The notes under the pieces: model-generated
The model's database searches: none
Told to the model about the DNA's origin: nothing
Seen by the model: only the letters and a program-made list of their open reading frames with translations
Source of the DNA: Lentisphaerota bacterium
GTDB lineage: Bacteria > Verrucomicrobiota > Lentisphaeria > Oligosphaerales > PUNB01
Length of the DNA: 40,606 nucleotides
Reading direction: 5' to 3'
NCBI GenBank assembly: GCA_003552565.1
Contig: PUNB01000062.1
Span: 1 to 40,606, forward strand
Shown here: one piece after another, positions 1-7,150 of the stretch
Layout: the number at the start of each line of letters is the position of its first letter
How positions within the stretch are numbered: the stretch's first letter is position 1
Translations under genes and position numbers: made by a program

Positions 1-364
1 ATGGAGGGCGAGCAGCCAGCCTGAGCCACACGAAGAGTGGTCAGGTCCCCGCGAGCCATAAAAGAGCCCGTTCCCTTGCGAGCACACCTTAATGCCCGCG
101 AGGACGCGGCCGCTCCCGAGGTGTTGCCCGAGACTAAGTCTCTCCCTCGGGGTATCCGGCGCTTCGCGCCGGCGGTTGGACTTGTATGGGACTTCGTCTC
201 GGTGATCGGTTATCAATCATCCGAGTACCGTAATCGTACACGTACTCGTACACTCAAATCTTCGGGGTCAGAAATAATGACGATTAGCGTGACGAGTATG
301 TGTAAAAGTACGTAGAGTCTCACCCTTCGGGTTTCAGGCGCATCGCGCCGGGAGCGGTTCTTGT
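1..364. repeat. intergenic repeat mosaic at left edge
   Basis: No gene is seen. The stretch holds two partial copies of the module that starts near AGTCTC, runs through CTCGGGGTATCCGGCG and a CGCGCCGG palindrome, and ends CTTGTATG (about 135-190 and 314-369). Between them, bases 191-321 repeat 39813-39944 almost exactly: both share the CGTCTCGGTGATCGG start, a GTACACGTACTCGTACAC core and a GACGATTAGCG segment. The right end of the second module runs into the first gene: its last bases, CTTGTATG, contain that gene's ATG. Confidence 0.85.
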
Positions 365-1234
365 ATGCAAAACAACCAAACAATTGTCTGGGAGGATGAT
401 GCATGGAAAGCGGTCTGTCTGCCGAAAGACGGAGCCCGCCTTAGCGAACTGTCGTATGAAGGCCAACCTCTGTTGACACCGGTGCCGGAGGATTTTTCGC
501 CGCCTGAGGAAGATTTCGGCGAATATGAACTCCGTCCGGTTTACGGCTATGACGATTGTTTTCCCACTGTCGATCAATGTACTCATCCCCAAAGCCGCGT
601 CGTAATTCCGGATCATGGAGAATTGTGCTGGCAACAATGGCAAGTGCGCTCGAATTCCGACGGCTTGACGGCTGAAACACGGCTAAACGGCTATCCCCTG
701 TGTTTCCAGCGGAAAATGATCTTCTCCTCGACGCAACTGACCTGGCAATGGCGGGTCGAAAATCCGGGATCCGCAGAATACTTCTTTATCCACGTCATGC
801 ATCCGTTGCTGCCGCTGGATCAAATATCGCATATCTCCCTGCCGCCCCATTCGCATGTCGTTGATGAAGAAGCGGATTGCCGGTTCCCTGTCAGCGGAGC
901 GACGGAAGTCGCCGACTTTCTCATGCGTTCAGCCAGAGACCGCGCATACATGCTGTTACTGAAGGATGTCAGCGAGGGACAAATTTCCTGGCGATATCTG
1001 AGCGGATTGAAAATAACCTCCGTGTTTTCCACTGAACAATTCCCAACCGTCGGAATCTGGTGGAACCCCCAGGCGCATCCGCCGGAACCAGGGAAACAAA
1101 GAAATGAGTGCGCTTTGGAACCAATTCCGGGCGCCGCCAGCAGCTTGGATAAATCATACCGGCAAAATTGCTGTATGACCGTGCCCGCTCATGGCGAATT
1201 GTCGTGGCGAGTGATTTGGAATCTTGAAAAATAA
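365..1234 (+). CDS. galactose mutarotase-like (aldose 1-epimerase family) protein
   Basis: A 289-residue soluble protein that reads like the beta-sandwich aldose 1-epimerase/mutarotase superfamily. Supporting features are the segment PDHGELCWQQW (about residues 82-92), the late ECALEPIPGAASSLDKSY stretch where family members carry the catalytic Glu region, and the closing HGELSWRVIWNL strand typical of these folds. Members interconvert sugar anomers or bind hexoses; the substrate here cannot be read. It sits 17 bp ahead of a class II aldolase-like gene on the same strand, so the pair probably forms a carbohydrate operon. The ATG has no clear Shine-Dalgarno and lies inside the end of a dispersed repeat, so the start is the uncertain part. 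Family assignment is fairly secure, exact activity is not. Confidence 0.7.
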   Translation: MQNNQTIVWEDDAWKAVCLPKDGARLSELSYEGQPLLTPVPEDFSPPEEDFGEYELRPVYGYDDCFPTVDQCTHPQSRVVIPDHGELCWQQWQVRSNSDGLTAETRLNGYPLCFQRKMIFSSTQLTWQWRVENPGSAEYFFIHVMHPLLPLDQISHISLPPHSHVVDEEADCRFPVSGATEVADFLMRSARDRAYMLLLKDVSEGQISWRYLSGLKITSVFSTEQFPTVGIWWNPQAHPPEPGKQRNECALEPIPGAASSLDKSYRQNCCMTVPAHGELSWRVIWNLEK

Positions 1235-1251
1235 AGCGAAAGAAACCCATT

Positions 1252-2256
1252 ATGCCCTTAATTACCGACAAACAGCAGGTTCTGGATATCTATGCCTGGG
1301 CCCGCGAGAAAAAGTGGGTGGTGCCCACTTTCTGCTCAGAAAACCTGACCACTACCGAAGCCATCCTGGAAGCCGCCAGAGAAACGGGAGAAAAACTCGG
1401 TATCGAAGACATACCGGTCACCATCGCCGTCACCAACCTTTATGATCATCGCTCCCAGACGGTGAATTACACCCATTCACGCTGCTGGCACATAGGCCTG
1501 CAACTGTTTCTCAAAGACCTGGAAGTGCTGTGCGGAGAGGATTCACCTTATGGAAAACTGAAAGTGATGGTCCACCTCGACCATATTCAGCCCGATGTCG
1601 ACACTGAGTTGCTGCAGTGGGATATGAACCAGTTCTCTTCCATCATGTTCGATGCCTCCACCCGGCCTTTCGATGAAAATATCCGTATGACCGCCGACTT
1701 TATTACACAGCACGGAAAAGAAATCGTGGTTGAAGGCGCCTGCGACGAGATTATCGAAGCATCCGGCGACGCTGCCGCCGATCTGACCACTCCGGAAAAA
1801 GCCCGCCATTATGTCGACAAAACCAATGCCGACTTCATTGTCGCCAACCTCGGCACCGAACACCGGGCCAGCGCTGCGGATCTGAAATATCACTCCGACG
1901 TCGCTCGGGAAATCAAACAGCAAATCGGCACTCGGATAGTACTGCACGGCTGCTCCTCGGTGCCCGCGGAGGAAATCCGTCACCTGTTCCAGGACGGTGT
2001 CTGCAAAGTAAATATTTGGACTGCCTTGGAGCGGGACAGCTCACCGGCGCTCCTGCGAGATATGGCCGCCAACGCCGCCAAGGTCGCCGGCGCAAAAGAG
2101 GCTGAAAAGCTGCTCCGAGAAAATTACCTGGGGACCAAAGCGGACACTGCCTCCAATGCTTCGATGGCCTATTGCACAACCGCTTATCGCCAGGATATTG
2201 TCTGCCGCCGGATGAAACAAATCGCCGCCGATTTTTTCCAAATGTGGTATGTTTAG
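1252..2256 (+). CDS. divergent class II (zinc) aldolase, FbaA/GatY-like
   Basis: A 334-residue protein of the class II fructose/tagatose-bisphosphate aldolase family, which uses a Zn ion to split or join ketose bisphosphates through dihydroxyacetone phosphate. Visible landmarks: HLDH (108-111, catalytic Asp110 and Zn ligand His111), MFDAS (132-136), EGACDE (161-166, in place of the usual VEgElG), a GTEH Zn-ligand segment (His204), LHGCSS (231-236, His232) and CKVNIWT (251-257). The phosphate-binding loop is normally HGGSG and the later motif KVNIDT; both are altered here (HGCSS, NIWT). This points to a side branch of the family with a different substrate rather than the main glycolytic aldolase. 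It follows the mutarotase-like gene by 17 bp, probably as one transcript. Confidence 0.8.
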   Translation: MPLITDKQQVLDIYAWAREKKWVVPTFCSENLTTTEAILEAARETGEKLGIEDIPVTIAVTNLYDHRSQTVNYTHSRCWHIGLQLFLKDLEVLCGEDSPYGKLKVMVHLDHIQPDVDTELLQWDMNQFSSIMFDASTRPFDENIRMTADFITQHGKEIVVEGACDEIIEASGDAAADLTTPEKARHYVDKTNADFIVANLGTEHRASAADLKYHSDVAREIKQQIGTRIVLHGCSSVPAEEIRHLFQDGVCKVNIWTALERDSSPALLRDMAANAAKVAGAKEAEKLLRENYLGTKADTASNASMAYCTTAYRQDIVCRRMKQIAADFFQMWYV

Positions 2257-2653
2257 TTTCGCCTGCACGGGCTTATGTGAGACTTCATATATATAACCTT
2301 GTCCCGAATCCGCCTGAGGCGGATCACAAACCTGATTCCAAAGTCAAAAAACACGAGACAAGGTGCGAGACAAGGTGCGAGACAAGGTTTTTTATGCCGC
2401 AACAGTCTCTACCTCGGGGTGTCAGGCGCTTCGCGCCGTGGGCGAGACTTGTATGAAACAATGGGTTTAATGGCCGCCATGTGATTCGCTGACTTTCAAA
2501 ACGCAGGCTTCGCCAAAATAAGACAAGATATTTTAACCACTGAGCTTCACTTATCGGCATTGATCCGATGTCCGTTCACAAACCGAATTCATTGCTTTTA
2601 GATTATAAGTGTAGATTAATGTTGATTAGTGGTTTAACAGGAATATCATCTTC
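2257..2653. repeat. intergenic repeat mosaic between aldolase and tmk
   Basis: Bases 2295-2460 are a 166-bp block that recurs with few changes at 40062-40227, about 38 kb away. In order it contains the palindrome TCCGCCTGAGGCGGA (2309-2323), three tandem copies of the 12-bp unit RCGAGACAAGGT (2353-2388), and a module with CCTCGGGGTGTCAGGCG and CTTGTATGAAAC (to 2460). The remaining bases up to 2653 hold nothing recognisable apart from the AGGA ribosome-binding site of tmk near 2640. Confidence 0.9.
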
Positions 2654-3367
2654 ATGCTCAATGCCTTTGACAAACCGGACAACTCAGCCGCCGACACCGC
2701 CTCCAGCAAGCCCGCGGCTGACGGTTTGTTCATTACCTTCGAAGGCACCGAAGGCGTCGGCAAATCAACCCAAGTCAAACTTTTAACGGATAACCTGCGC
2801 CACCGCGGTCTGCCGGTGGTTACAACCCGCGAGCCCGGCGGCACTCCGCTGGGAGAAGAATTGCGGGGCTTGCTTAAGCGTCCTTCGTCCCGCGCCGCCC
2901 CCTGTCCGCCGGCTGAACTGCTGATGATGGCCGCCTGCCGGGCCCAGCTGATGCGGGAAGTAGTCAGGCCGGCCCTGCAGAAACGTCAAGTGGTGATCGT
3001 TGACCGTTTTCTGGACTCCACCACCGCCTATCAAGGATACGGTCGCGGCCTGGATTTGGAATTCATCCAGCAACTGCATAATTTCACTCTTGAAAACACT
3101 CGTCCAGACTTGACGTTCCTGTTGGACCTGGATATCGCTATCGGCACTCAGCGCAGCCGTGAAAGAGGCGGAAATACGTTATCCGAAGACCGATTCGACA
3201 ATGAAGAGGATATCTTTCATCGAAAAGTTCGCAATGGTTTTTTAACCCTGGCTCGACAGGAACCGCAAAGAATAAAAATCGTCGACGCTTCTCTCGCCCC
3301 GGAAGAAGTGCAGGAACTGATTTTAGAGCAGGTAATTAAAACCCATAAGCAAAAACAACCAGCCTGA
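2654..3367 (+). CDS. tmk: thymidylate kinase (dTMP kinase)
   Basis: Phosphorylates dTMP to dTDP with ATP in the cytoplasm, the last specific step to dTTP. The P-loop GTEGVGKST is at 31-39, followed by TREPGGTPLGE (58-68), the DRF/DRY-type motif VDRFLDSTTAYQGYGRG (116-132) with the substrate-binding region, and an arginine-rich lid RSRERGG (167-173). At 237 residues it is longer than the usual 205-215 because of a 23-residue Ala/Ser/Asp-rich N-terminal extension before the first beta strand (LFITFEG). The ATG is supported by AGGA about 10 bp upstream; a later start would have to use a non-ATG codon. The HDOD gene follows after 9 bp, so co-transcription is likely. Confidence 0.95.
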   Translation: MLNAFDKPDNSAADTASSKPAADGLFITFEGTEGVGKSTQVKLLTDNLRHRGLPVVTTREPGGTPLGEELRGLLKRPSSRAAPCPPAELLMMAACRAQLMREVVRPALQKRQVVIVDRFLDSTTAYQGYGRGLDLEFIQQLHNFTLENTRPDLTFLLDLDIAIGTQRSRERGGNTLSEDRFDNEEDIFHRKVRNGFLTLARQEPQRIKIVDASLAPEEVQELILEQVIKTHKQKQPA

Positions 3368-3376
3368 AAATAGAAG

Positions 3377-4225
3377 ATGCCAAACACAGAACAAAAAAAG
3401 CTGCATGAACTTATATCGCGACATGTGGAAAAACTGCCGCCGATGCCAAATTCAATTGACCGGCTTCTAAGGGAAGCCGCCAATCCAGATCGCAACGAAG
3501 AAAATATAAAAGCCATCATAAAAAGTGATCCGGGACTGTGTTCTGAACTACTGCATCTGGCGGCCTGCGAAGTTCATGACAGATCCAAGGCGGCCGAAAC
3601 TCTGGATGAAGCAATAGCCCAGACCAGTCTTGATTACCTGATTGACCTGGCGGGCACCTCTTATCTCAGCCAGACCATCGAACAACAGTTCAGCGCTATG
3701 GAAAGACTGGATGAGTATTTCCGCCATTCCCGCGAGATCGCCGCCACTTGTCCTATCCTGGCCGATCTGATTGAATTGCCCAAGCATGATCGACAATTCT
3801 ATGAAATGGCCGGTGTCCTGCACGACATGGGCAGACTGATCATCGGACTGGCCCGCAACCAAACAGGCATAACCCTGATGGGGCCGGATCTAAAACAAAT
3901 GACAACCATCACGGATTACGAAAAAAACGTTATCGGCCTGAATCATTGCGAAGTCGGAGCCGATATATGCCGCAAATGGAACCTTTCAGAAAAGCTGCGC
4001 GAAGCGGTGGCAAGACACCACAGCCCTATTTTAGGGGAAGATAATTTCAGCTTCTCCGGCTCCATTCTTTTCCTGGCCCATTTCGTCGCTGGCGATGACT
4101 TCACCGGCGAAATCATCGCCCAGATAATTCCGGAAAGCCTTTTCGAACGGCTCGGATTGAACATGGAACTGTTTGATCAGGCCAAACAATTATATCGAGA
4201 ACAAACAAACAGGAAATACGCATAA
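3377..4225 (+). CDS. HDOD domain signalling protein
   Basis: A 282-residue cytoplasmic protein consisting almost entirely of an HDOD domain (HD-related output domain). Typical signatures are LPPMPNSIDRLL (20-31) at the start, KSDPGLCSELLHLA (49-62) at the first helical hairpin, MAGVLHDMGRLII (144-156) containing the HD dipeptide, and HCEVGADICRKWNLSEKLREAVARHH toward the end. HDOD proteins generally act in stress, motility or second-messenger control, mostly without proven enzymatic activity; no output or partner domain is fused here. Gene order is tmk, HDOD, LeuD-like with gaps of 9 bp and 1 bp, which suggests one operon with no obvious shared pathway. Confidence 0.88.
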   Translation: MPNTEQKKLHELISRHVEKLPPMPNSIDRLLREAANPDRNEENIKAIIKSDPGLCSELLHLAACEVHDRSKAAETLDEAIAQTSLDYLIDLAGTSYLSQTIEQQFSAMERLDEYFRHSREIAATCPILADLIELPKHDRQFYEMAGVLHDMGRLIIGLARNQTGITLMGPDLKQMTTITDYEKNVIGLNHCEVGADICRKWNLSEKLREAVARHHSPILGEDNFSFSGSILFLAHFVAGDDFTGEIIAQIIPESLFERLGLNMELFDQAKQLYREQTNRKYA

Positions 4226-4226
4226 A

Positions 4227-4763
4227 ATGGCAGAGATCATTAAAGGAAAAGCCTACGTAGTGGGCGACAACATCGACACCGATCAGATTATCCCGGCTCA
4301 ATATCTGAACCTGGTGCCTACCATCCGGGAAGAGTATGACAAACTCGGAAGTTACGCCCTCTCAGGACTGCCGGAGGGCTATCCCCACTTCGTTCCCCCC
4401 GGCCAGACGAAAACCCCCTACAAGGTAATTTTTGCCGGGCGCAATTTCGGCTGCGGCTCCAGCCGGGAACACGCTCCGGTTTGCCTGGGAGCCGCCGGCG
4501 CCCGAGCAGTCGTTGCTGAATCCTTCGCTCGGATTTTTTTCCGCAACTGTATCGCCACCGGTGAATTATATCCGATTGACGCAACCGAACGTCTATGTGA
4601 AATGATCAAAACCGGAGAAGACGTGGAACTGGACCTTGAACAAAACACTCTGAGAATCCCCGCCCGCAACATAACCATTGAAACCCAGCCATTGGGAGAT
4701 GCCCGTCAGGTAATCGAGCACGGCGGGCTGTTTAACCACGCCAGAAAGACCGGTATGATCTAA
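4227..4763 (+). CDS. leuD: 3-isopropylmalate dehydratase small subunit (aconitase swivel-domain protein)
   Basis: A 178-residue swivel-domain subunit of the aconitase superfamily, which pairs with a separate Fe-S subunit (LeuC type) to isomerise 2- and 3-isopropylmalate in leucine synthesis. Marks of the short archaeal-type LeuD/homoaconitase small subunit are GDNIDTDQIIPAQYL (13-27) and GRNFGCGSSREHAP (71-84). The reading frame is open further upstream (to 4173), but the family starts near KGKAYVVGDNIDTDQ, and the ATG at 4227 has AGGAAA before it and lies 1 bp after the HDOD stop. No LeuC partner is in the window, so a related role such as dimethylmalate or homoaconitate dehydratase cannot be excluded. 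Confidence 0.87.
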   Translation: MAEIIKGKAYVVGDNIDTDQIIPAQYLNLVPTIREEYDKLGSYALSGLPEGYPHFVPPGQTKTPYKVIFAGRNFGCGSSREHAPVCLGAAGARAVVAESFARIFFRNCIATGELYPIDATERLCEMIKTGEDVELDLEQNTLRIPARNITIETQPLGDARQVIEHGGLFNHARKTGMI

Positions 4764-5383
4764 AGAAAAGAACTGTACCGCGGTTGAGCAAGCGGATATT
4801 GCTAAAGCAGTACGGGACTGCGGAAACCTGAAAGCTGAAGGCTGAGGAAAAGCGGGAAACTCGCTGGTCGCAAGTCATAATCCGTATCTTTAATATGTAA
4901 TGCGTAATGGATGGGACGGCGGGGGGAGAGGAATGTATCATAGTGTGTAAGTCGCTGGTCGCGTGTCGCTAGTCATAATTCTTGATCTATAATGCGCAAT
5001 GGATGGAACTACGAGACTGCAATTTTATGAGGCCTGTGGAAGTTTCTATTAAAAATTACACAAGCGTCCCATGGGATGCGTTACTACACTTTGTCTCGCA
5101 CCTTGTCTCGCACTTTGTCCAACTGCCTTCTCAAAACCAAACAAGTACTCGACAAGGCGCGAGACAAAGTGCGAGACTAGGTTTCATTTTATGTGCGTGT
5201 AATGGCCTCACACCCCTTTTCGCATACCCTCTAGTTACGGCTCGACATGCGAGAACGGTGTACGAGTTGGCGCAATCGTAATCCGCTCTCGTCACCCGCT
5301 AATAACGACGAACGAAGCACGATGAACGACGAACCGTGTTTCGAACAAGCCCGACCCTTGGCGCAAGGCCGAAAAGGAACCGG
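4764..5383. repeat. intergenic repeat region with long 27-bp-arm hairpin
   Basis: No gene is seen in these 620 bp. An imperfect direct duplication with the words GTCGCTGGTCGC, AGTCATAATYC and AATGCGYAATGGATGG lies at about 4860-5005. A long stem is formed by 5093-5119 against 5151-5177 (27-bp arms, about three mismatches, 31-nt loop), each arm being two copies of the GTCTCGCAC-TTGTC unit. A CCTTTTCGCATACCCTCTAG half-element is at 5215-5234. Bases 5291-5342 recur almost unchanged at 39140-39191 (AATAACGACGAACGAAGCAC core). Confidence 0.85.
5093..5177. repeat. stem-loop built from inverted 12-bp GCGAGACAAGGT units
   Basis: The left arm is GTCTCGCACCTTGTCTCGCA plus seven further bases and the right arm is its complement with about three mismatches in 27 positions; the loop is 31 nt. 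As transcript this would fold into a stable hairpin in either direction. It lies downstream of both converging genes (leuD + and ribD -), so a bidirectional transcription-stop role is possible, although no T-tract follows. Confidence 0.75.
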
Positions 5384-6421
5384 TCAAAAATCTCCCGTCA
5401 CCAGCAGGTCTTCGCCTATCCTCCTTGCGCGCATATTTTTCAGTTTCCAGGCTTGTTCCAGTGATACCGGATCATCCCCGCCCACCGCCGGACGACTGGA
5501 GCGGCCGCCAAGAATACGTGGAGCAATAAAGAACATAGCCTGATCAACTATACCGGCGGCCAAAACCGCCGCCGCTAACTCTCCTCCGCCTTCCACCAAT
5601 AAGGCCGTAATATTCTCTTTCCCCAGGTCTCGCATACAATTCCGCCACTCCTGCTTGTCGCCGGGCGCTATCAGCCGCGGGGGGGTTTCAGGATCCCGCC
5701 ACAATTCCAAGTCTCGACTGAAATTCTGACTGCGAGAACAGATTATCGGCATCGGCTGCCGTTCCCAATCAGCCGGTTCCCTGACTTTCAAACGCGGATT
5801 ATCCCGGCGAACTGTTTCGCCCCCCACCATGATTGCGTCCGCCCAGCGTCGCTGTTTCTGCACCAGGCGCCGGGATTTCTCCCCGCTGATCCATTTCGAA
5901 TCACCACCAACAGTGGCAATCCGTCCGTCAAGAGTCATCGCCAGTTTCAGGATCACAAAAGGGCGTTTCTCGCACACCCAGCAGAAGAAAGCCTCATTCA
6001 ATCTTCGGCATTTCTCTTCCTCCACCCCACACTCCACCTGTAATCCCGCCTCTCGCAGTATACTCAGGCCGCGGCCCGCATGTCGGGGATCCGGATCTTC
6101 ACAGCCCGCCACAACCCGTTTAACTCCGGCGGCCTTAATCGCTTCCGTACAGGGAGAAGTCCGACCGCGAGTGGAACAGGGTTCAAGATTAACATAGAGC
6201 GTCGAACCTTCAGCTCTCTCTCCGGCCTCCTTCAGGGCCGCGATCTCGGCATGACTCTCACCGGCCCGACGATGATATCCCTCTCCAACCGTCGCGCCAT
6301 TCCGCACCGCCACCGCGCCCACCATCGGATTGGGGCTGGTGCGCCCCCAGCCTCGGCGCGCCAGAGACAAAGCCCGCCGCATATAACGACGATCCAACCG
6401 CAATTTTTCCGGCTCCGACAT
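5384..6421 (-). CDS. ribD: bifunctional riboflavin biosynthesis deaminase/reductase
   Basis: Catalyses two steps of riboflavin synthesis in the cytosol: deamination of the diaminopyrimidine product of GTP cyclohydrolase II, then NADPH reduction of the ribosyl side chain. The N-terminal cytidine-deaminase-like domain carries HAE (57-59, Zn ligand His57 and proton shuttle Glu59) and PCSTRGRTSPC (81-91, Zn ligands Cys82 and Cys91). The reductase domain starts near RPFVILKLAMTLDGRIA (about 153-169) and includes VGGETVRRDNPRL. The length of 345 is slightly below the common 360-370. The usual partners (ribE, ribBA, ribH) are not adjacent and no FMN riboswitch was recognised in the short space before the gene. 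Confidence 0.95.
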   Translation of the reverse strand: MSEPEKLRLDRRYMRRALSLARRGWGRTSPNPMVGAVAVRNGATVGEGYHRRAGESHAEIAALKEAGERAEGSTLYVNLEPCSTRGRTSPCTEAIKAAGVKRVVAGCEDPDPRHAGRGLSILREAGLQVECGVEEEKCRRLNEAFFCWVCEKRPFVILKLAMTLDGRIATVGGDSKWISGEKSRRLVQKQRRWADAIMVGGETVRRDNPRLKVREPADWERQPMPIICSRSQNFSRDLELWRDPETPPRLIAPGDKQEWRNCMRDLGKENITALLVEGGGELAAAVLAAGIVDQAMFFIAPRILGGRSSRPAVGGDDPVSLEQAWKLKNMRARRIGEDLLVTGDF

Positions 6422-6448
6422 AAATAATTAGGTTCCTTCGAGATTTGC

Positions 6449-6477
6449 TTTACAAGTAATCAGCAGCATATTAAATA
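6449..6477 (+). promoter_or_regulatory. candidate sigma70-type promoter for the YxjI-like gene
   Basis: TTTACA (6449-6454) and TAAATA (6472-6477) are separated by exactly 17 bp, 36 bp ahead of the YxjI-like start codon and followed by an AGGAG ribosome-binding site near 6497. The stretch also lies just upstream of the divergent ribD start. Confidence 0.5.
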
Positions 6478-6512
6478 AGGTTTTGTTTTAACTGACAGGA
6501 GTAAAAAACAGG

Positions 6513-7004
6513 ATGAAAAATTACTACTTAAAGCAGAAAGTATTTTCGATCCGGGACAGTTATAATGTTTATGATGAAAATCAAAACTTGGTTTATTATG
6601 CTTGTGCAAAATTATTTTCTCTGCCGCGGCAATATAAAATATACCGCGGTTCAGATGATTCTTTGCTCTTCACCATGAAACGACGCGTATTCAGTTTCAT
6701 GCCCGCCTATGATCTCTTCGATGCCTCGGGCCGTGAAATCGCAAACATGCGTAAGCAACTGGCTATATTCAGCAACCGGATCGACATCCAATCGGGAGAT
6801 AAATCCTACAACCTCGAAGGAAACATCTGGGCTCACAATTTCACCATTTCAACCCCTGAAAAAACCGTTCTCAATGTCAAGAAAAAAATCATTTCCTGGG
6901 GCGACACCTATGAAATAACCATTGAGGACGATTCTGAAACCGACAAACTGGTCGCGTTTGTGGTTATGATTGACAGCATTTATCACCGACGAAAATCTAA
7001 ATAG
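6513..7004 (+). CDS. LURP-one-related / YxjI family protein
   Basis: A 163-residue protein matching the LURP-one-related (Tubby-like, YxjI) fold. It opens with MKNYYLKQKVFSIRDSYNVY, followed by successive beta hairpins such as QNLVYYACAKLFSLP, YKIYRGSDDSLLFTMKRRVF, YDLFDASGREIANMRKQ and FTISTPEKTVLNVKKKI, the repeating 'property of the molecule, then basic strand' pattern of this family. The function of bacterial members is unknown; the plant relatives were named for a role in defence and the fold resembles phospholipid scramblases and Tubby. There is no signal peptide or membrane span. It stands alone between divergent ribD and convergent murA, with its own candidate promoter and AGGAG site. 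Confidence 0.82.
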   Translation: MKNYYLKQKVFSIRDSYNVYDENQNLVYYACAKLFSLPRQYKIYRGSDDSLLFTMKRRVFSFMPAYDLFDASGREIANMRKQLAIFSNRIDIQSGDKSYNLEGNIWAHNFTISTPEKTVLNVKKKIISWGDTYEITIEDDSETDKLVAFVVMIDSIYHRRKSK

Positions 7005-7150
7005 CCGTCGCAGGAAAGCACCAAGTCAGGTTTCTAGCCTGAATAATTTACGAGCCAAGTTTGCCGCCTGACCACTTCCAGACTAAATAGACCACCCCAT
7101 GCGAGAAGTGGAAGTGAGCCGAATTCGCATGTATCAATAAGGTAGTGCAT

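Noticed and set aside
4173..4226. Longer LeuD-like protein starting at 4173
   Set aside because: The extra 18 residues overlap the HDOD gene, are not family-like, and the ATG at 4227 has a ribosome-binding site.
5237..5543. Short plus-strand frames at 5247-5543 near the ribD end
   Set aside because: They are formed by repeat sequence and the antisense of the ribD C-terminus, with no coding support.
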